Notes: generated from the sequence alone by a model not told the origin. A stretch of DNA of 64,000 bases from Rhodoblastus sp963736175 (GCA_963736175.1 CAVTNU010000002.1:434001-498000); one strand, 5' to 3'; positions 1-9,314 are shown, counted from the first letter of the stretch. Numbers and translations: made by a program.

Positions 1-798
1 CCAGCCGGTCATCGCCCAGTTCTTTGACAGGGTTTGTACGAACAAGACCCGGTCGCCTTCGTCAATCAGATCGTGAAAGGACGGCGCGCGACGCCCTGTG
101 TGAACCAGGCGTCCGTAGATCTCGTCGGCCAGGACCCACAATCCCTTGGCGCGCGCCAGGTTGAGAATGTCAGCTAGTTCGCCCAAACTTGCCGTCCAGC
201 CGGTGGGATTGGCGGGCGTATTGACGACGATCGCCCGAGTGCGTTCGCTGATAGCCGCGCGCAGCCGTTCGGGGTCCAGCCGCCAGCGCCATTCGCCCGC
301 TTCCTCGACAAAGCTGAGTTGGACCTCGACGACGCGGGCGCCGGCAAGGCTCAAAGCCCCGGCGAAATTCGGCCAGGCCGGCGTGAGAATGACGACCTCG
401 TCGCCCGCGCCCGCCAGCATGCGCGAGGCGATCTGCAAAGCGTGCATGCCGCCGACCGTGGCGAAAAACCGATCCGGCGTGAAGGACTTATCACTGTTGG
501 CGAAGGGTTTGCCGTACTGCGCGCTCATGTAGCGGGCGATCGCCTGACGCAGATCGGGATGTCCGCATTGCGGCATATAGAAGGTTTCCCCCGCCGCCAG
601 CGAGGCGTGCGCCGCGTCGACGATGAAACCGGGCGTCGCGCGGTCGCTTTCCCCAACCCAGAGCGGAATGAGGTCAGCGCGCCCGCGGCCGTAATTGAAT
701 ACTTCGACAATGCCGCTGGGCGCCGTTTCGCGCGCCTCCGGCCGCAGGCTGGCGCGGCGCGCGTTGTGTTCGGCGCTGGGCTTATTCGGTTCGGCCAA
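1..798 (-). CDS. PLP-dependent class I/II aminotransferase, partial (C-terminus off the left edge)
   Basis: About 265 N-terminal residues of a fold-type I PLP aminotransferase are visible; the rest lies beyond base 1. Class signatures in order are VFNYGRGRADLIPLWVGE near the N-terminus, a glycine-rich PLP phosphate site (ATVGGMHAL), the NTPANPTGW loop whose Asn contacts PLP, ADEIYGRL with the Asp that binds the pyridine nitrogen, and SKNWAMTGW, whose Lys (codon at bases 24-22) is the expected Schiff-base lysine. The reading frame has no ATG near its start. I chose TTG at 798 because GGGA sits 8 nt upstream, but the frame stays open further upstream. The exact amino-acid substrate cannot be told. 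It faces away from mscL's promoter region and may be read from a promoter between 798 and 880. Confidence 0.8.
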   Translation of the reverse strand, partial: MAEPNKPSAEHNARRASLRPEARETAPSGIVEVFNYGRGRADLIPLWVGESDRATPGFIVDAAHASLAAGETFYMPQCGHPDLRQAIARYMSAQYGKPFANSDKSFTPDRFFATVGGMHALQIASRMLAGAGDEVVILTPAWPNFAGALSLAGARVVEVQLSFVEEAGEWRWRLDPERLRAAISERTRAIVVNTPANPTGWTASLGELADILNLARAKGLWVLADEIYGRLVHTGRRAPSFHDLIDEGDRVLFVQTLSKNWAMTGW

Positions 799-880
799 AC
801 GGATGTTCCCGCGGTTGAAAAGGAAAACAGGAACGCTGCCGGGTCGAGGCGACAGCGCTGACGCCTTTTTAATGGGCGGA

Positions 881-1306
881 TTACTTTTTGGCGAGCAGAT
901 CGCGGATTTCGGTGAGAAGGACCTGTTCGCGCGGCGTCGGCGTCGGCTCGACTGGCTCCGCTTCCGCCGCCGGCTTGGCGGTCAGGTGGTTGATCGCGCG
1001 GATGGCGAGGAAGATCACGGCCGCGAGAATCAGGAAGTTGACGAGCGCCGTCAAGAAGGAGCCAATGCCCAGAACGGCGCCTAATTTCTTGGCGTCGGCG
1101 TAGGCGGGATGGCCGACCACCGCGGCGGACAGCGGGATATAGATATTGGTGAAATCGAGGCCGCCGAAAAGCGCGCCGACGATCGGCATTATGATGTCCT
1201 CGACGATCGAGCCGACGATTTTGCCGAACGCCGCGCCAATGATGACGCCCACCGCGAGATCGATGGCATTGCCGCGCAACACGAACTTTTTGAAATCTTC
1301 CAACAT
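881..1306 (-). CDS. mscL: Large-conductance mechanosensitive channel MscL
   Basis: This is a 141-residue inner-membrane channel that opens under membrane tension to release solutes during hypo-osmotic shock. The N-terminus MLEDFKKFVLRGNAIDLAVG leads into the pore-lining first helix (AVGVIIGAAFGKIVGSIVED), followed by a periplasmic loop, a second helix (FLTALVNFLILAAVIFLAI) and a charged C-terminal helix ending REQVLLTEIRDLLAKK. Length and order match the family (about 135-150 residues). The ATG at 1306 is preferred over an in-frame start at 1396 because it begins the conserved N-terminus and has GGAG about 8 nt upstream. It is transcribed divergently from the histidine kinase gene at 1457. 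Confidence 0.96.
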   Translation of the reverse strand: MLEDFKKFVLRGNAIDLAVGVIIGAAFGKIVGSIVEDIIMPIVGALFGGLDFTNIYIPLSAAVVGHPAYADAKKLGAVLGIGSFLTALVNFLILAAVIFLAIRAINHLTAKPAAEAEPVEPTPTPREQVLLTEIRDLLAKK

Positions 1307-1396
1307 TTTCTTAACTCCAAGCTGGCGCGCCGTCGAAAACGACCGTAGAGCCAACGAACGCGTGCGGAAATTGAACGAGGCGCCGTCGATGGTCAA

Positions 1397-1420
1397 GCCG
1401 GCGCGGGCTTTCGCGCCGGC
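1397..1420. repeat. Perfect 9-bp inverted repeat between mscL and the kinase gene
   Basis: GCCGGCGCG at 1397-1405 is exactly complementary to CGCGCCGGC at 1412-1420, with a 6-nt loop. It lies in the 150-bp divergent spacer between mscL (starts 1306) and the hybrid kinase (starts 1457), so it could be an operator or a hairpin in a 5' leader. No poly-T follows on either strand, so a terminator is unlikely. Confidence 0.5.
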
Positions 1421-1456
1421 GAGAATGCTTTAAAACGGGGGCGTATAGAGGCAAAT

Positions 1457-4400
1457 ATGGTCGCCAGTCGCATCGGCGTTATCACGACGCTATTGTATTT
1501 TATCGCTCTTTTCGCGCTCGCCCATTTCGGCGACACGAAGGGCGCCAAGCTGGTGCGCGGGCGCGCGCGCAAGGCCGTTTACGCCCTGAGCCTTGGCGTC
1601 TATTGCACGTCCTGGACTTTTTTCGGTTCGGTCGGTCTGGCGTCCTCGCAGGGCCTGGATTTTCTGTCGATCTATATCGGGCCGATCCTCGTGTTCTCCC
1701 TGGGCTGGCCTTTGATCGCCCGCATCGCCCGGCTGGCGCGATCGCAAAACTCGACATCGATCGCCGATTTTCTCGCCGCCCGTTATGGCAAGTCGGAGGC
1801 GGTCGCCGCCATCGTTGCGGTGATTTCCGTGATCGGCGTCGTGCCCTATATCGCCTTGCAGCTCAAAGCGATTTCCGCGTCGCTGGCGGTGGCGCTTGGC
1901 GGCGTGCAGGCGCACGGCGCCGCCGCTCCGGCGGCCGATCTGTCGCTGCTGGCCGCCTTGCTGCTGGCCGGATTCGCCATCGCCTTCGGCACGAGGCGCG
2001 TCGATACGGCCGAGCATCAGGACGGCTTGATGCTGACGATCGCTTCGGAATCGATCGTCAAACTGCTCGCCTTTATCGCCGTCGGCCTTTTCGTCACCTA
2101 CGGCATGTTCAATGGCTTGGGCGACTTGCTGCGCCGCGCCAGCGCGGATGCGCGCATAGACGCGATCATGGCGGCGCGCCCCGATTTCGCCGCTTGGACG
2201 ACGATGACCTTGCTGTCGAGCTTCGCCATCATTTTACTGCCGCGCCAATTTCATGTCGCCATCGTCGAAAATCGCGACGAAGACGACGTGCGCACGGCCG
2301 CCTGGACCTTTCCGCTCTATCTGATCGCCATCAATCTTTTTGTCGTGCCGCTCGCTATCGCCGGGCTGACGATTTTTCCGGACGGGTCGATCGATCGCGA
2401 CATGAGCGTGCTCGCTCTGCCCTTGTCGGCCGGCAACAGCGTGATGACGCTGCTGGCCCTGCTGGGCGGACTGTCGGCGGCGACGGCGATGGTTATCGTT
2501 GAATCGGTCGCCCTGTCGATCATGGTTTCAAATGATCTGGTCATGCCCCTGCTGTTGCGTTGGCGGGGCGCGCGCGCCCATGTCGAATCAGGCGACGTCG
2601 GCTTTCGCATCCTGTTCATCCGCCGCGTCGCGATCCTGTTCGTGCTGGCGTTGGCTTATCTGTATTTTCGCGTCGCGGGCGAGGCCGTTCTGGCCTCGAT
2701 CGGCCTGTTGTCTTTCGCCTGCATCGCCCAGATCGCGCCGTCCTTCGTCGGCGCTTTATTCTGGCGCCGAGGCACGGCGCCCGGCGCCATCGCCGGCATG
2801 ACGATCGGCGCCGCTATCTGGGCGTACGCTTTTTTGGCGCCTTCGCTCGATCTGGGAATGAACGCTTCGGCTTCGAGCGGCGGATTGCTGGACGCGCTGC
2901 TGTCGCGAACCGGCGGCGGCGGCGCGCAAATGACCGGTCTGGCTTCCGGCGTTTTCTGGAGCTTGTTGTTCAATTGTCTCGCCTATGTCGGGGTTTCGCT
3001 CAGCCGGCGGCCCAATCCGATCGAGCGCCTGCAAGCCGATATATTCGTCGGCGGGGCGGCGGCGCCCATGTCGCAGGCTTTCCGGCTGTGGCGCTCCAGC
3101 GTGCTGGCCGAGGAAGTCGAAGCTACTCTGGCCCGCTATCTCGGGGCCGAACGCACGCGCGAGGCTTTTGAAAGCTTTTTCGCCGCCAGAGGCGGCGAGT
3201 ATGATCCGCGCGCGGAAGCCGACATTCATCTCCTGCGCATCGCCGAACATCTGCTGGCGGCGGCGATCGGCGCGGCTTCTTCGCGGCTCGTGCTGTCGCT
3301 TCTGCTGCGGAAGCGCAACGTCTCGCGCAAGGCGGCGCTGCAACTGGTCGACGACGCCTCCGCGGCCTTACTGTACAACCGCGACATTCTGCAAAACGCG
3401 CTCGATTTCGCCCGACAGGGCATTTCCGTTTTCGATCGCGATCTGCGCCTGACTTGCTGGAATCGCGAATTCGTCGAATTGTTTTCGCTGCCGCCCTCGA
3501 TCGCCCGCATCGGCGTGGCGCTCGACGAAATCCTGCGCGTCAACGCGGCGCGCGGTCTCTATGGACCGGGCGCGCCGGACGAGATAGTCGCCGCGCGTCT
3601 GGAAATTCTGACGCGGCAAAGCGAGCCGTTCCGCCTGCGCCTGTATCCAAGCGGCAAAGTGATCGAAGTGCGCGCCACGCGCATGCCGGATGGCGGCATC
3701 GTCACCACCTACACCGACGTCACGGCGCAGGTCGCCGCCGAAACCGCGCTGGCGGCGACCAACGAAACGTTGGAGCGACGCGTGCGCGAGCGCACGGAGG
3801 AATTGACCCGTCTCAACGCCGAGCTCGCGCGCGCGAAGGCGCAGGCCGATGAAGCCAATCTGTCGAAGACGCGTTTTCTCGCCGCCGCCGGTCACGACAT
3901 TTTGCAGCCGTTGAATGCGGCCCGCCTTTACGCGGCCTCGCTTGTCGAACGATTGGCCAACGGCGCCAATCCGAAAGAAACCGGCAATCTCGCCGGCAAT
4001 GTCGACGCTTCGCTGGAAGCGGTCGAGGAAATTTTTTCCGCGCTTCTCGAAATGTCGCGCCTCGACGCCGGCGCCATGAAGGTGGAGTTGTCGAATTTCC
4101 GCATCGAGGAGCTGTTTCGCCAGCTGCGCATCGAGTTCGAACCGCTGGCCAAGGACAAGGGGCTGACGTTGATCTTTGCGCCGTGCTCGCTTTCAGTGCG
4201 TTCGGATCGACGGTTGTTGCGGCGCTTGTTGCAGAACCTCGTTTCCAACGCGATCAAATACACCGCCAAGGGCCGTGTGTTGATCGGCGTGCGGCGCGCC
4301 CGCGGGCGCATGCGCATTGAGGTCTGGGACACCGGTCTGGGCATCCCGCAGGAAATGCAGAAGTCGGCTTTCCGCGAATTCGAACGGCTTGAGTCAGGCA

Positions 4401-5002
4401 TGCGCATGGCGCGCGGCCTCGGTCTCGGCTTGTCCATCGTCGAGCGCATGGGCAAGGTGCTTGGCCATCGCATTTCCCTGAGTTCGCGGCCGGGCAAAGG
4501 GTCGGTCTTCGCCGTCGAGGCGCCCATCGCCGCGCCGGCGCCGGCGCCGGTCGAACAGGGGCAGGAGACGACGTCCCTCGCGTTGGCGCGGGCGAAGCCC
4601 CTGTCCGGCATGAACGTGCTGGCGATCGACAACGAGCCGCGCATCCTTGAAGGCATGCGCGCCTTGCTCTCCGGTTGGGGGTGCCGCGTCATCGTCGGCG
4701 CCAGCCTGCATGAAGTCGAGGCGGCGCTTGGCTTGCTGGCGCCGCTCGCCCCCGACGCGGTATTGGCCGATTTCCATCTGGACGATGGCGACGGCGTCGA
4801 CGCGATTGTCGCGCTGCGCTGGAAATTCGGTCCCGATCTGCCCGCCGCCTTGATTACCGCCGAACGCGGCGAGGACATGCGGGCGCGAGCGTCGAAAAAA
4901 GACATAGTCTTGCTCAACAAGCCGCTAAAACCCGCCGCGCTGCGTTCGCTGCTGGCGCAATGGCGGGCTCGTTCGGCGGGCGTTCAAGCTTCGGCGGAAT
5001 AG
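1457..5002 (+). CDS. Hybrid sensor histidine kinase/response regulator with N-terminal sodium:solute symporter-like domain
   Basis: This 1181-residue inner-membrane signalling protein has four parts. Residues 1 to about 520 form roughly 13 membrane helices resembling a sodium:solute symporter (SLC5-like), with motifs such as TSWTFFGSVGLAS and STSIADFLAARYGK. A cytosolic linker and a PAS domain (NRDILQNALDFARQG, from about residue 642) follow, then a coiled coil (ERRVRERTEELTRL). The kinase core has the phosphoacceptor His813 in GHDILQPLNAARL, the N box LVSNAIKY (about 928), and the G boxes DTGLGIP and GLGLGLSIVERM. A C-terminal receiver carries phospho-Asp1105 (ADFHLDDGDG) and the conserved Lys in LLNKPLKP. 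The layout matches the CbrA/NahK-like family of transporter-fused kinases. The ATG at 1457 has AGAGG just upstream. Its last 19 bases overlap the convergent gene that ends at 4984. The sensed solute is unknown. Confidence 0.93.
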   Translation: MVASRIGVITTLLYFIALFALAHFGDTKGAKLVRGRARKAVYALSLGVYCTSWTFFGSVGLASSQGLDFLSIYIGPILVFSLGWPLIARIARLARSQNSTSIADFLAARYGKSEAVAAIVAVISVIGVVPYIALQLKAISASLAVALGGVQAHGAAAPAADLSLLAALLLAGFAIAFGTRRVDTAEHQDGLMLTIASESIVKLLAFIAVGLFVTYGMFNGLGDLLRRASADARIDAIMAARPDFAAWTTMTLLSSFAIILLPRQFHVAIVENRDEDDVRTAAWTFPLYLIAINLFVVPLAIAGLTIFPDGSIDRDMSVLALPLSAGNSVMTLLALLGGLSAATAMVIVESVALSIMVSNDLVMPLLLRWRGARAHVESGDVGFRILFIRRVAILFVLALAYLYFRVAGEAVLASIGLLSFACIAQIAPSFVGALFWRRGTAPGAIAGMTIGAAIWAYAFLAPSLDLGMNASASSGGLLDALLSRTGGGGAQMTGLASGVFWSLLFNCLAYVGVSLSRRPNPIERLQADIFVGGAAAPMSQAFRLWRSSVLAEEVEATLARYLGAERTREAFESFFAARGGEYDPRAEADIHLLRIAEHLLAAAIGAASSRLVLSLLLRKRNVSRKAALQLVDDASAALLYNRDILQNALDFARQGISVFDRDLRLTCWNREFVELFSLPPSIARIGVALDEILRVNAARGLYGPGAPDEIVAARLEILTRQSEPFRLRLYPSGKVIEVRATRMPDGGIVTTYTDVTAQVAAETALAATNETLERRVRERTEELTRLNAELARAKAQADEANLSKTRFLAAAGHDILQPLNAARLYAASLVERLANGANPKETGNLAGNVDASLEAVEEIFSALLEMSRLDAGAMKVELSNFRIEELFRQLRIEFEPLAKDKGLTLIFAPCSLSVRSDRRLLRRLLQNLVSNAIKYTAKGRVLIGVRRARGRMRIEVWDTGLGIPQEMQKSAFREFERLESGMRMARGLGLGLSIVERMGKVLGHRISLSSRPGKGSVFAVEAPIAAPAPAPVEQGQETTSLALARAKPLSGMNVLAIDNEPRILEGMRALLSGWGCRVIVGASLHEVEAALGLLAPLAPDAVLADFHLDDGDGVDAIVALRWKFGPDLPAALITAERGEDMRARASKKDIVLLNKPLKPAALRSLLAQWRARSAGVQASAE

Positions 5003-5601
5003 GGCCCGCGTCCGCTGGTCAGCGCGTCGTCGAGCAATTCGAGGCGGTCCTGTCCCCAGAACAATTCGCCATCGAGCACATAGCTCGGCGAGCCGAAGAC
5101 GTCGCCGGCGAGCGCCTGCGCCAGATTGCGTTGGTAGAGCGCCTCGATTTCCGCCGATTTGGCGCGCTCCAGCCAATGCGCGTCCAACCCGCTTTCGTCG
5201 AGAATCTGGGCCAGCGTCGCTTCCTGACCGAGATCGCGCTGCTGCTCGAAAACGGCGGCGAAGAGGCGCTGGGTGAACGGCTCCGTCATGCCCTCTTGGG
5301 CCAGGGCGACGATGGCCTTGTCGGCCAGCGAAGGGTCGAACGGCCAATGCTGCGGGCGTAGTTGAAAGGCCAAACCGCGCTTGTCGCGCCAGCGCTGCAG
5401 TTCGAGCATGCGATAATGCTGGCGCGCCGGATGGCGCTTCGCCAAAGGCAGGCCGCCGGTTTCCGGAAAGACCCGCGACAGCGCGACCGGGCGATAGTCG
5501 ACGCTGACGCCGTGGCGTGCGGCGATGCGTTTGAATTCGGCGTGGCCGATATAGGCCCAAGGGCTCAGCGTCGAGAAGAAGTACAAGATTTTTCGCGTCA
5601 T
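4984..5601 (-). CDS. 2-hydroxychromene-2-carboxylate isomerase / DsbA-family protein
   Basis: This 205-residue thioredoxin-fold protein belongs to the GST-kappa/DsbA superfamily. The N-terminus ILYFFSTLSPWAYIGH has Ser-Pro-Trp where a redox CxxC would be, as expected for glutathione-dependent 2-hydroxychromene-2-carboxylate isomerases rather than disulfide oxidoreductases. The C-terminal cis-Pro region FGSPSYVLDGELFWGQDRL is also typical. The enzyme isomerises an intermediate of naphthalene-type aromatic degradation, but no other such genes are nearby, so the physiological substrate is open. The ATG at 5601 has AGGACGG upstream. The 3' end overlaps the end of the kinase gene by 19 bp. Confidence 0.85.
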   Translation of the reverse strand: MTRKILYFFSTLSPWAYIGHAEFKRIAARHGVSVDYRPVALSRVFPETGGLPLAKRHPARQHYRMLELQRWRDKRGLAFQLRPQHWPFDPSLADKAIVALAQEGMTEPFTQRLFAAVFEQQRDLGQEATLAQILDESGLDAHWLERAKSAEIEALYQRNLAQALAGDVFGSPSYVLDGELFWGQDRLELLDDALTSGRGPYSAEA

Positions 5602-5762
5602 GAATCGCCGTCCTGTCAGACGCCAGTCTGGACGCCGCGCCGCCGATTGCAAGTCAAACCGCGACGCGCGGCGCGTTCACCGATTTCCGCGCCAGACCGC
5701 GCCAAAAATAGGCGGGCTCGCCGCCGCGAAGCCCGCCGATCGACGTTCACAACGCCGCGATT

Positions 5763-7970
5763 TTATGCGGCGTCTTTTTTCGGAGCGAACCGGCCGTAAA
5801 AGGTCTCGCCCTTTTTCGCCATGTCCAGCAATAGGGCCGGGGGCTTGAAGCGCGCGCCATACTTGGCTTCGAGCTTCTCGCACAGGGCGACGAAAGCCTT
5901 CGCGCCCATGAAATCGATGTAGCTCAACACGCCGCCGGTGAAGGGCGCGAAGCCGAAGCCAACGATTGAGCCGACATCGGCCTCGCGCGGATCGACGACG
6001 ACGCCCTCCTCGATCGTGCGCGCGGCCTCGACCGCTTGCACGACAAGGAAGCGCTGCTTCAGCTCCTCGACATTGAGCGTGTCGGGATCGAGTTTGACCG
6101 GCTGCAAATCGGCGAGGCCGGGCCACAGGCGCTTCGGGGCGCCGGCGGGATAATCGTAGAAGCCCTTGCCGTTCTTGCGGCCGAAACGTTCGGCTTTGAC
6201 CACCATCGCCTCAAGCAGCTTCTCCTGCGCCGGATCGACGGCGCCTTCGCCCAGATCCTTCTTGGCCGCGTTGAGAATGCGCCAGCCCAAATCAAGCGCC
6301 ACCTCGTCGTTGAGCGAAAGCGGACCGACCGGCATGCCGGCCATTTTCGCGGTGTTTTCGATCATCGCCGGCGGCACGCCTTCCATCAGCATGAGATGGC
6401 CTTCGCGCAGATAATTGGTGACGCAGCGATTGGCGAAAAAGCCGCGCGTGTCGTTGACGACGATCGGCGTCTTCTTGATGGCGCGCACGAAATCGAGCGC
6501 GACGGCGAGCGCCCGCTCGCCCGTCTTGGCGCCGAGAATATTTTCCACCAGCAGCATTTTCTCGACCGGCGAGAAGAAATGAATGCCGATGAAATTTTCG
6601 GGCTTCGGCCAGTTCTGGGCGAGCGAAGTGATGGGCAGGGTCGAGGTGTTGGAGGCGAATATCGCGTCCGGCCCGACCACCGCCAAAGCCTTGGCTGTGG
6701 CTTCCGCCTTGACGGCGCGATCTTCGAACACGGCTTCGACGATCAGATCGACGCCGGCCAGTTTATTGTAGTCCGGCGTCGGCGTGATGCGCGCCAGCAC
6801 GTCGGCCTTGGCGGCCTCGGTCGAGCGACCCTTGGCGATGGCGCCGGACAACAGTTTGTCGGAATAGGCCTTGCCCTTGTCCGCGGCTTCCTGATCGCGG
6901 TCGATCAACACCACATCGAGGCCCGCCATGGCCGAAACATAGGCGATGCCCGCGCCCATGAAGCCGGCGCCGATGACGCCGATCTTTTTCAGGTTGGTCG
7001 GCGGGATGTTTTTCGGGCGGCGCGCTCCTTTGTTGAGTTCGCCCATCGACACGAAGAGCGAACGGATCATCGCCGCCGCTTCCTTCGAGCGCAGGATCTT
7101 GGCGAACCAGCGGCCTTCAACCTTGAGGGCGAGGTCCATCGGCAATTGCAGGCCTTCGTAGACGCAATGCAAAATCGCCTTGGCAGCCGGATAATTGTCG
7201 TAGGTCTCGCGGCGGTAGATGGCGTTGGCGGGCGGCCAGATCATCATGCCGGTCGGCGAAAACACCTTGCCGGACGGGGTCTTGAAACCCTTGACGTCCC
7301 ATGGCGCGACGCCCTTGCCGCCGGCCTTGATCCAGGCCTTGGCCTTTTCCACGATTTCCGCGCGCGGCGCCAGCTCATGCACGAGATTTTGCGTCTTGGC
7401 CGCCTTGGCGCGAATCTGATCGCCCTTGAACAGCATCTGCAAGGCGTCGGGCGTCGGCATCAAACGGGCGACGCGCTGCGTGCCGCCGCCGCCGGGAAAC
7501 AGGCCGATCTTGATTTCTGGCAGACCGACGCGGGATTTGTCGTCGTCGGCGAGAACGCGGTAATGGCAGGCCAGCGTCAATTCGAAGCCGCCGCCGAGGC
7601 AGGTTCCGGCAATGGCCGCGGCCCAGGGCTTTCCGCAGGTTTCGAGCTTGCGGTAGAGCATCGAAAGATGGATCGAATTGTCGAAGAACGCCTGCAGCGC
7701 CTTTTCCTCGCCGACGCTCTTGGCCATCTCGCGCAATTGCCGGCCCGAGGCCTCAAGCATGGTCAGGTCGGCGCCGGCGGAAAAATGGTCCTTGCCGGAG
7801 GTTACGACAACGCCCTTGACCGAGGCGTCGTCGGTGGTTTCAGCGATGATCTTTTCCAGTTCGGCGATAACGTTCTGATCGATGACATTCATCGACTTGC
7901 CAGGCATGTCCCAAGTGACGAGGGCGATGCCGTCGGAATCTTTTTCGAGGCGGAATTGCGTATAGCTCAT
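5763..7970 (-). CDS. fadJ: Fatty-acid oxidation multifunctional enzyme: enoyl-CoA hydratase / 3-hydroxyacyl-CoA dehydrogenase
   Basis: This 735-residue enzyme catalyses two consecutive beta-oxidation steps, hydration of trans-2-enoyl-CoA and NAD-dependent oxidation of 3-hydroxyacyl-CoA. The N-terminal crotonase domain shows FSAGADLTML (oxyanion hole) and LPEIKIGLFPGGGGTQR. After a linker, from about residue 328, comes the Rossmann dehydrogenase domain (KIGVIGAGFMGAGIAY), with the catalytic region ENFIGIHFFSPVEKM and the C-terminal 3HCDH repeats (NDTRGFFANRC). Length and order match FadJ/FadB alpha subunits. The ATG at 7970 has GGGAG about 9 nt upstream. It lies 61 bp downstream of the thiolase gene on the same strand, forming a fadA-fadJ pair with the acyl-CoA dehydrogenase further upstream. 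Whether FadB or FadJ is the better name cannot be settled from sequence alone. Confidence 0.94.
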   Translation of the reverse strand: MSYTQFRLEKDSDGIALVTWDMPGKSMNVIDQNVIAELEKIIAETTDDASVKGVVVTSGKDHFSAGADLTMLEASGRQLREMAKSVGEEKALQAFFDNSIHLSMLYRKLETCGKPWAAAIAGTCLGGGFELTLACHYRVLADDDKSRVGLPEIKIGLFPGGGGTQRVARLMPTPDALQMLFKGDQIRAKAAKTQNLVHELAPRAEIVEKAKAWIKAGGKGVAPWDVKGFKTPSGKVFSPTGMMIWPPANAIYRRETYDNYPAAKAILHCVYEGLQLPMDLALKVEGRWFAKILRSKEAAAMIRSLFVSMGELNKGARRPKNIPPTNLKKIGVIGAGFMGAGIAYVSAMAGLDVVLIDRDQEAADKGKAYSDKLLSGAIAKGRSTEAAKADVLARITPTPDYNKLAGVDLIVEAVFEDRAVKAEATAKALAVVGPDAIFASNTSTLPITSLAQNWPKPENFIGIHFFSPVEKMLLVENILGAKTGERALAVALDFVRAIKKTPIVVNDTRGFFANRCVTNYLREGHLMLMEGVPPAMIENTAKMAGMPVGPLSLNDEVALDLGWRILNAAKKDLGEGAVDPAQEKLLEAMVVKAERFGRKNGKGFYDYPAGAPKRLWPGLADLQPVKLDPDTLNVEELKQRFLVVQAVEAARTIEEGVVVDPREADVGSIVGFGFAPFTGGVLSYIDFMGAKAFVALCEKLEAKYGARFKPPALLLDMAKKGETFYGRFAPKKDAA

Positions 7971-8031
7971 GGCGTGTCTCCCTGCGGCGCCGACGTGAAA
8001 GGCGGGCGCGCTCGCATCAAAGGGGTGAAAC

Positions 8032-9240
8032 TCAAATACGTTCGATGATCGTCGCGGTGCCCATGCCGGCCCCGATGCACAACGTGATCAGCGCTGTCGA
8101 CTTGCCGCTGCGCTCCAGTTCGTCGAGCGCCATGCCGACCAGCATGGCGCCGGTGGCGCCGAGCGGATGGCCGAGCGCGATAGCGCCGCCGTTGACGTTG
8201 CACTTGCCGGGGTCGACGTCGAAAGCCTGCAGGAAGCGCAGGACGACGGCGGCGAAGGCCTCGTTGACCTCGAACAGATCGATGTCGGAAATGCTCATGC
8301 CGGTCTTGGCGAGAATCTTCTTCGTCACGTCGACCGGGCCGGTCAGCATGATGGCCGGCTCCGAGCCGATGTTGCAAAAGGCCTTGATCCGGGCGCGCGG
8401 CTTCAATCCGGCGCGCTCGCCAGCGTCCTTGTTGCCGATCAACACCGCGGCGGCGCCGTCGACGATGCCCGACGAATTGCCGGCGTGATGGACGTGCTCG
8501 ATGCGCTCGCAGGCGGGATGGGCCTGAATGGCCACGGCGTCGAAGCCGCCCTGTTCGCCCATCATGACGAACGAAGGCTTCAAGCTCGCCAGCGACTGCA
8601 TGTCGGCTTCGGGGCGCATGTGTTCGTCGCGCGCCAGAATGGTCAGCCCGTTGACGTCCTTGACCGGGACGACGGATTTGGCGAAACGCCCCTCGCTCCA
8701 GGCTTTGGCGGCGCGCTTCTGGCTTTCGACGGCGTAGGCGTCGACGTTGTCGCGGCTGAAGCCGTATTTGGTCGCGATAAGATCGGCGGAGACGCCCTGC
8801 GGCATGAAATATTGGGGAATGGCGATAGCCGGATCGACAGGCCAGGCGCCGCCCGAGGCGCCGATGCCGACGCGGCTCATGCTTTCGACGCCGCCGCCGA
8901 TCGCCATTTCGTGCTGGCCCGACATGACCTGGGCGGCGGCGAAATTCACGGCGTCGAGGCCGGAGGCGCAAAAGCGGTTGATCTGCACGCCCGGCACATG
9001 GTCGCCATAGCCGGCGGTGAGGGCGGCGGCCCTGGCGATGTCGCTGCCGGCTTCCCCAACCGGATCGACGCAGCCCAAAATCACGTCATCGATCAACTTG
9101 GTGTCGGGTATCGACCGGTCTTTCAGCGCCTTCAGGGCGTTCGTGGCCAGCCCGAGGGTGGACACCTCGTGCAACGAACCGTCCGGCTTGCCGCGCCCGC
9201 GCGGTGTGCGAACGGCGTCGAAAATATAGGCTTGCGTCAT
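8032..9240 (-). CDS. fadA: Acetyl-CoA C-acetyltransferase (beta-oxidation thiolase)
   Basis: This 402-residue thiolase performs thiolytic cleavage of 3-ketoacyl-CoA, the last beta-oxidation step. Active-site residues are all present: nucleophile Cys91 in NRFCASGLDAVN, His358 in GGAIALGHPLGATG and Cys388 in TLCIGAGMGTA. It is distinct from the second thiolase (phaA) at 17461-18636, and its position directly upstream of the FadJ-type gene argues for a degradative role. The ATG at 9240 has a purine-rich GGAAGC stretch upstream. A perfect 12-bp hairpin lies 75 bp upstream of the start. Confidence 0.94.
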   Translation of the reverse strand: MTQAYIFDAVRTPRGRGKPDGSLHEVSTLGLATNALKALKDRSIPDTKLIDDVILGCVDPVGEAGSDIARAAALTAGYGDHVPGVQINRFCASGLDAVNFAAAQVMSGQHEMAIGGGVESMSRVGIGASGGAWPVDPAIAIPQYFMPQGVSADLIATKYGFSRDNVDAYAVESQKRAAKAWSEGRFAKSVVPVKDVNGLTILARDEHMRPEADMQSLASLKPSFVMMGEQGGFDAVAIQAHPACERIEHVHHAGNSSGIVDGAAAVLIGNKDAGERAGLKPRARIKAFCNIGSEPAIMLTGPVDVTKKILAKTGMSISDIDLFEVNEAFAAVVLRFLQAFDVDPGKCNVNGGAIALGHPLGATGAMLVGMALDELERSGKSTALITLCIGAGMGTATIIERI

Positions 9241-9314
9241 CGGAAGCTCCCTTGCGAATTTGTCGTCCGGCGCGTCGGCGTCGGATCAAAGCGGTACGGC
9301 GTTTAAAGCGGGAT

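Noticed and set aside
6036..8048. A 670-codon open frame antisense to the FadJ-type gene
   Set aside because: The opposite strand encodes a fully conserved enzyme. The antisense product is rich in Arg/His/Gly/Asp as expected from complementing GC-rich codons and has no recognisable domain.
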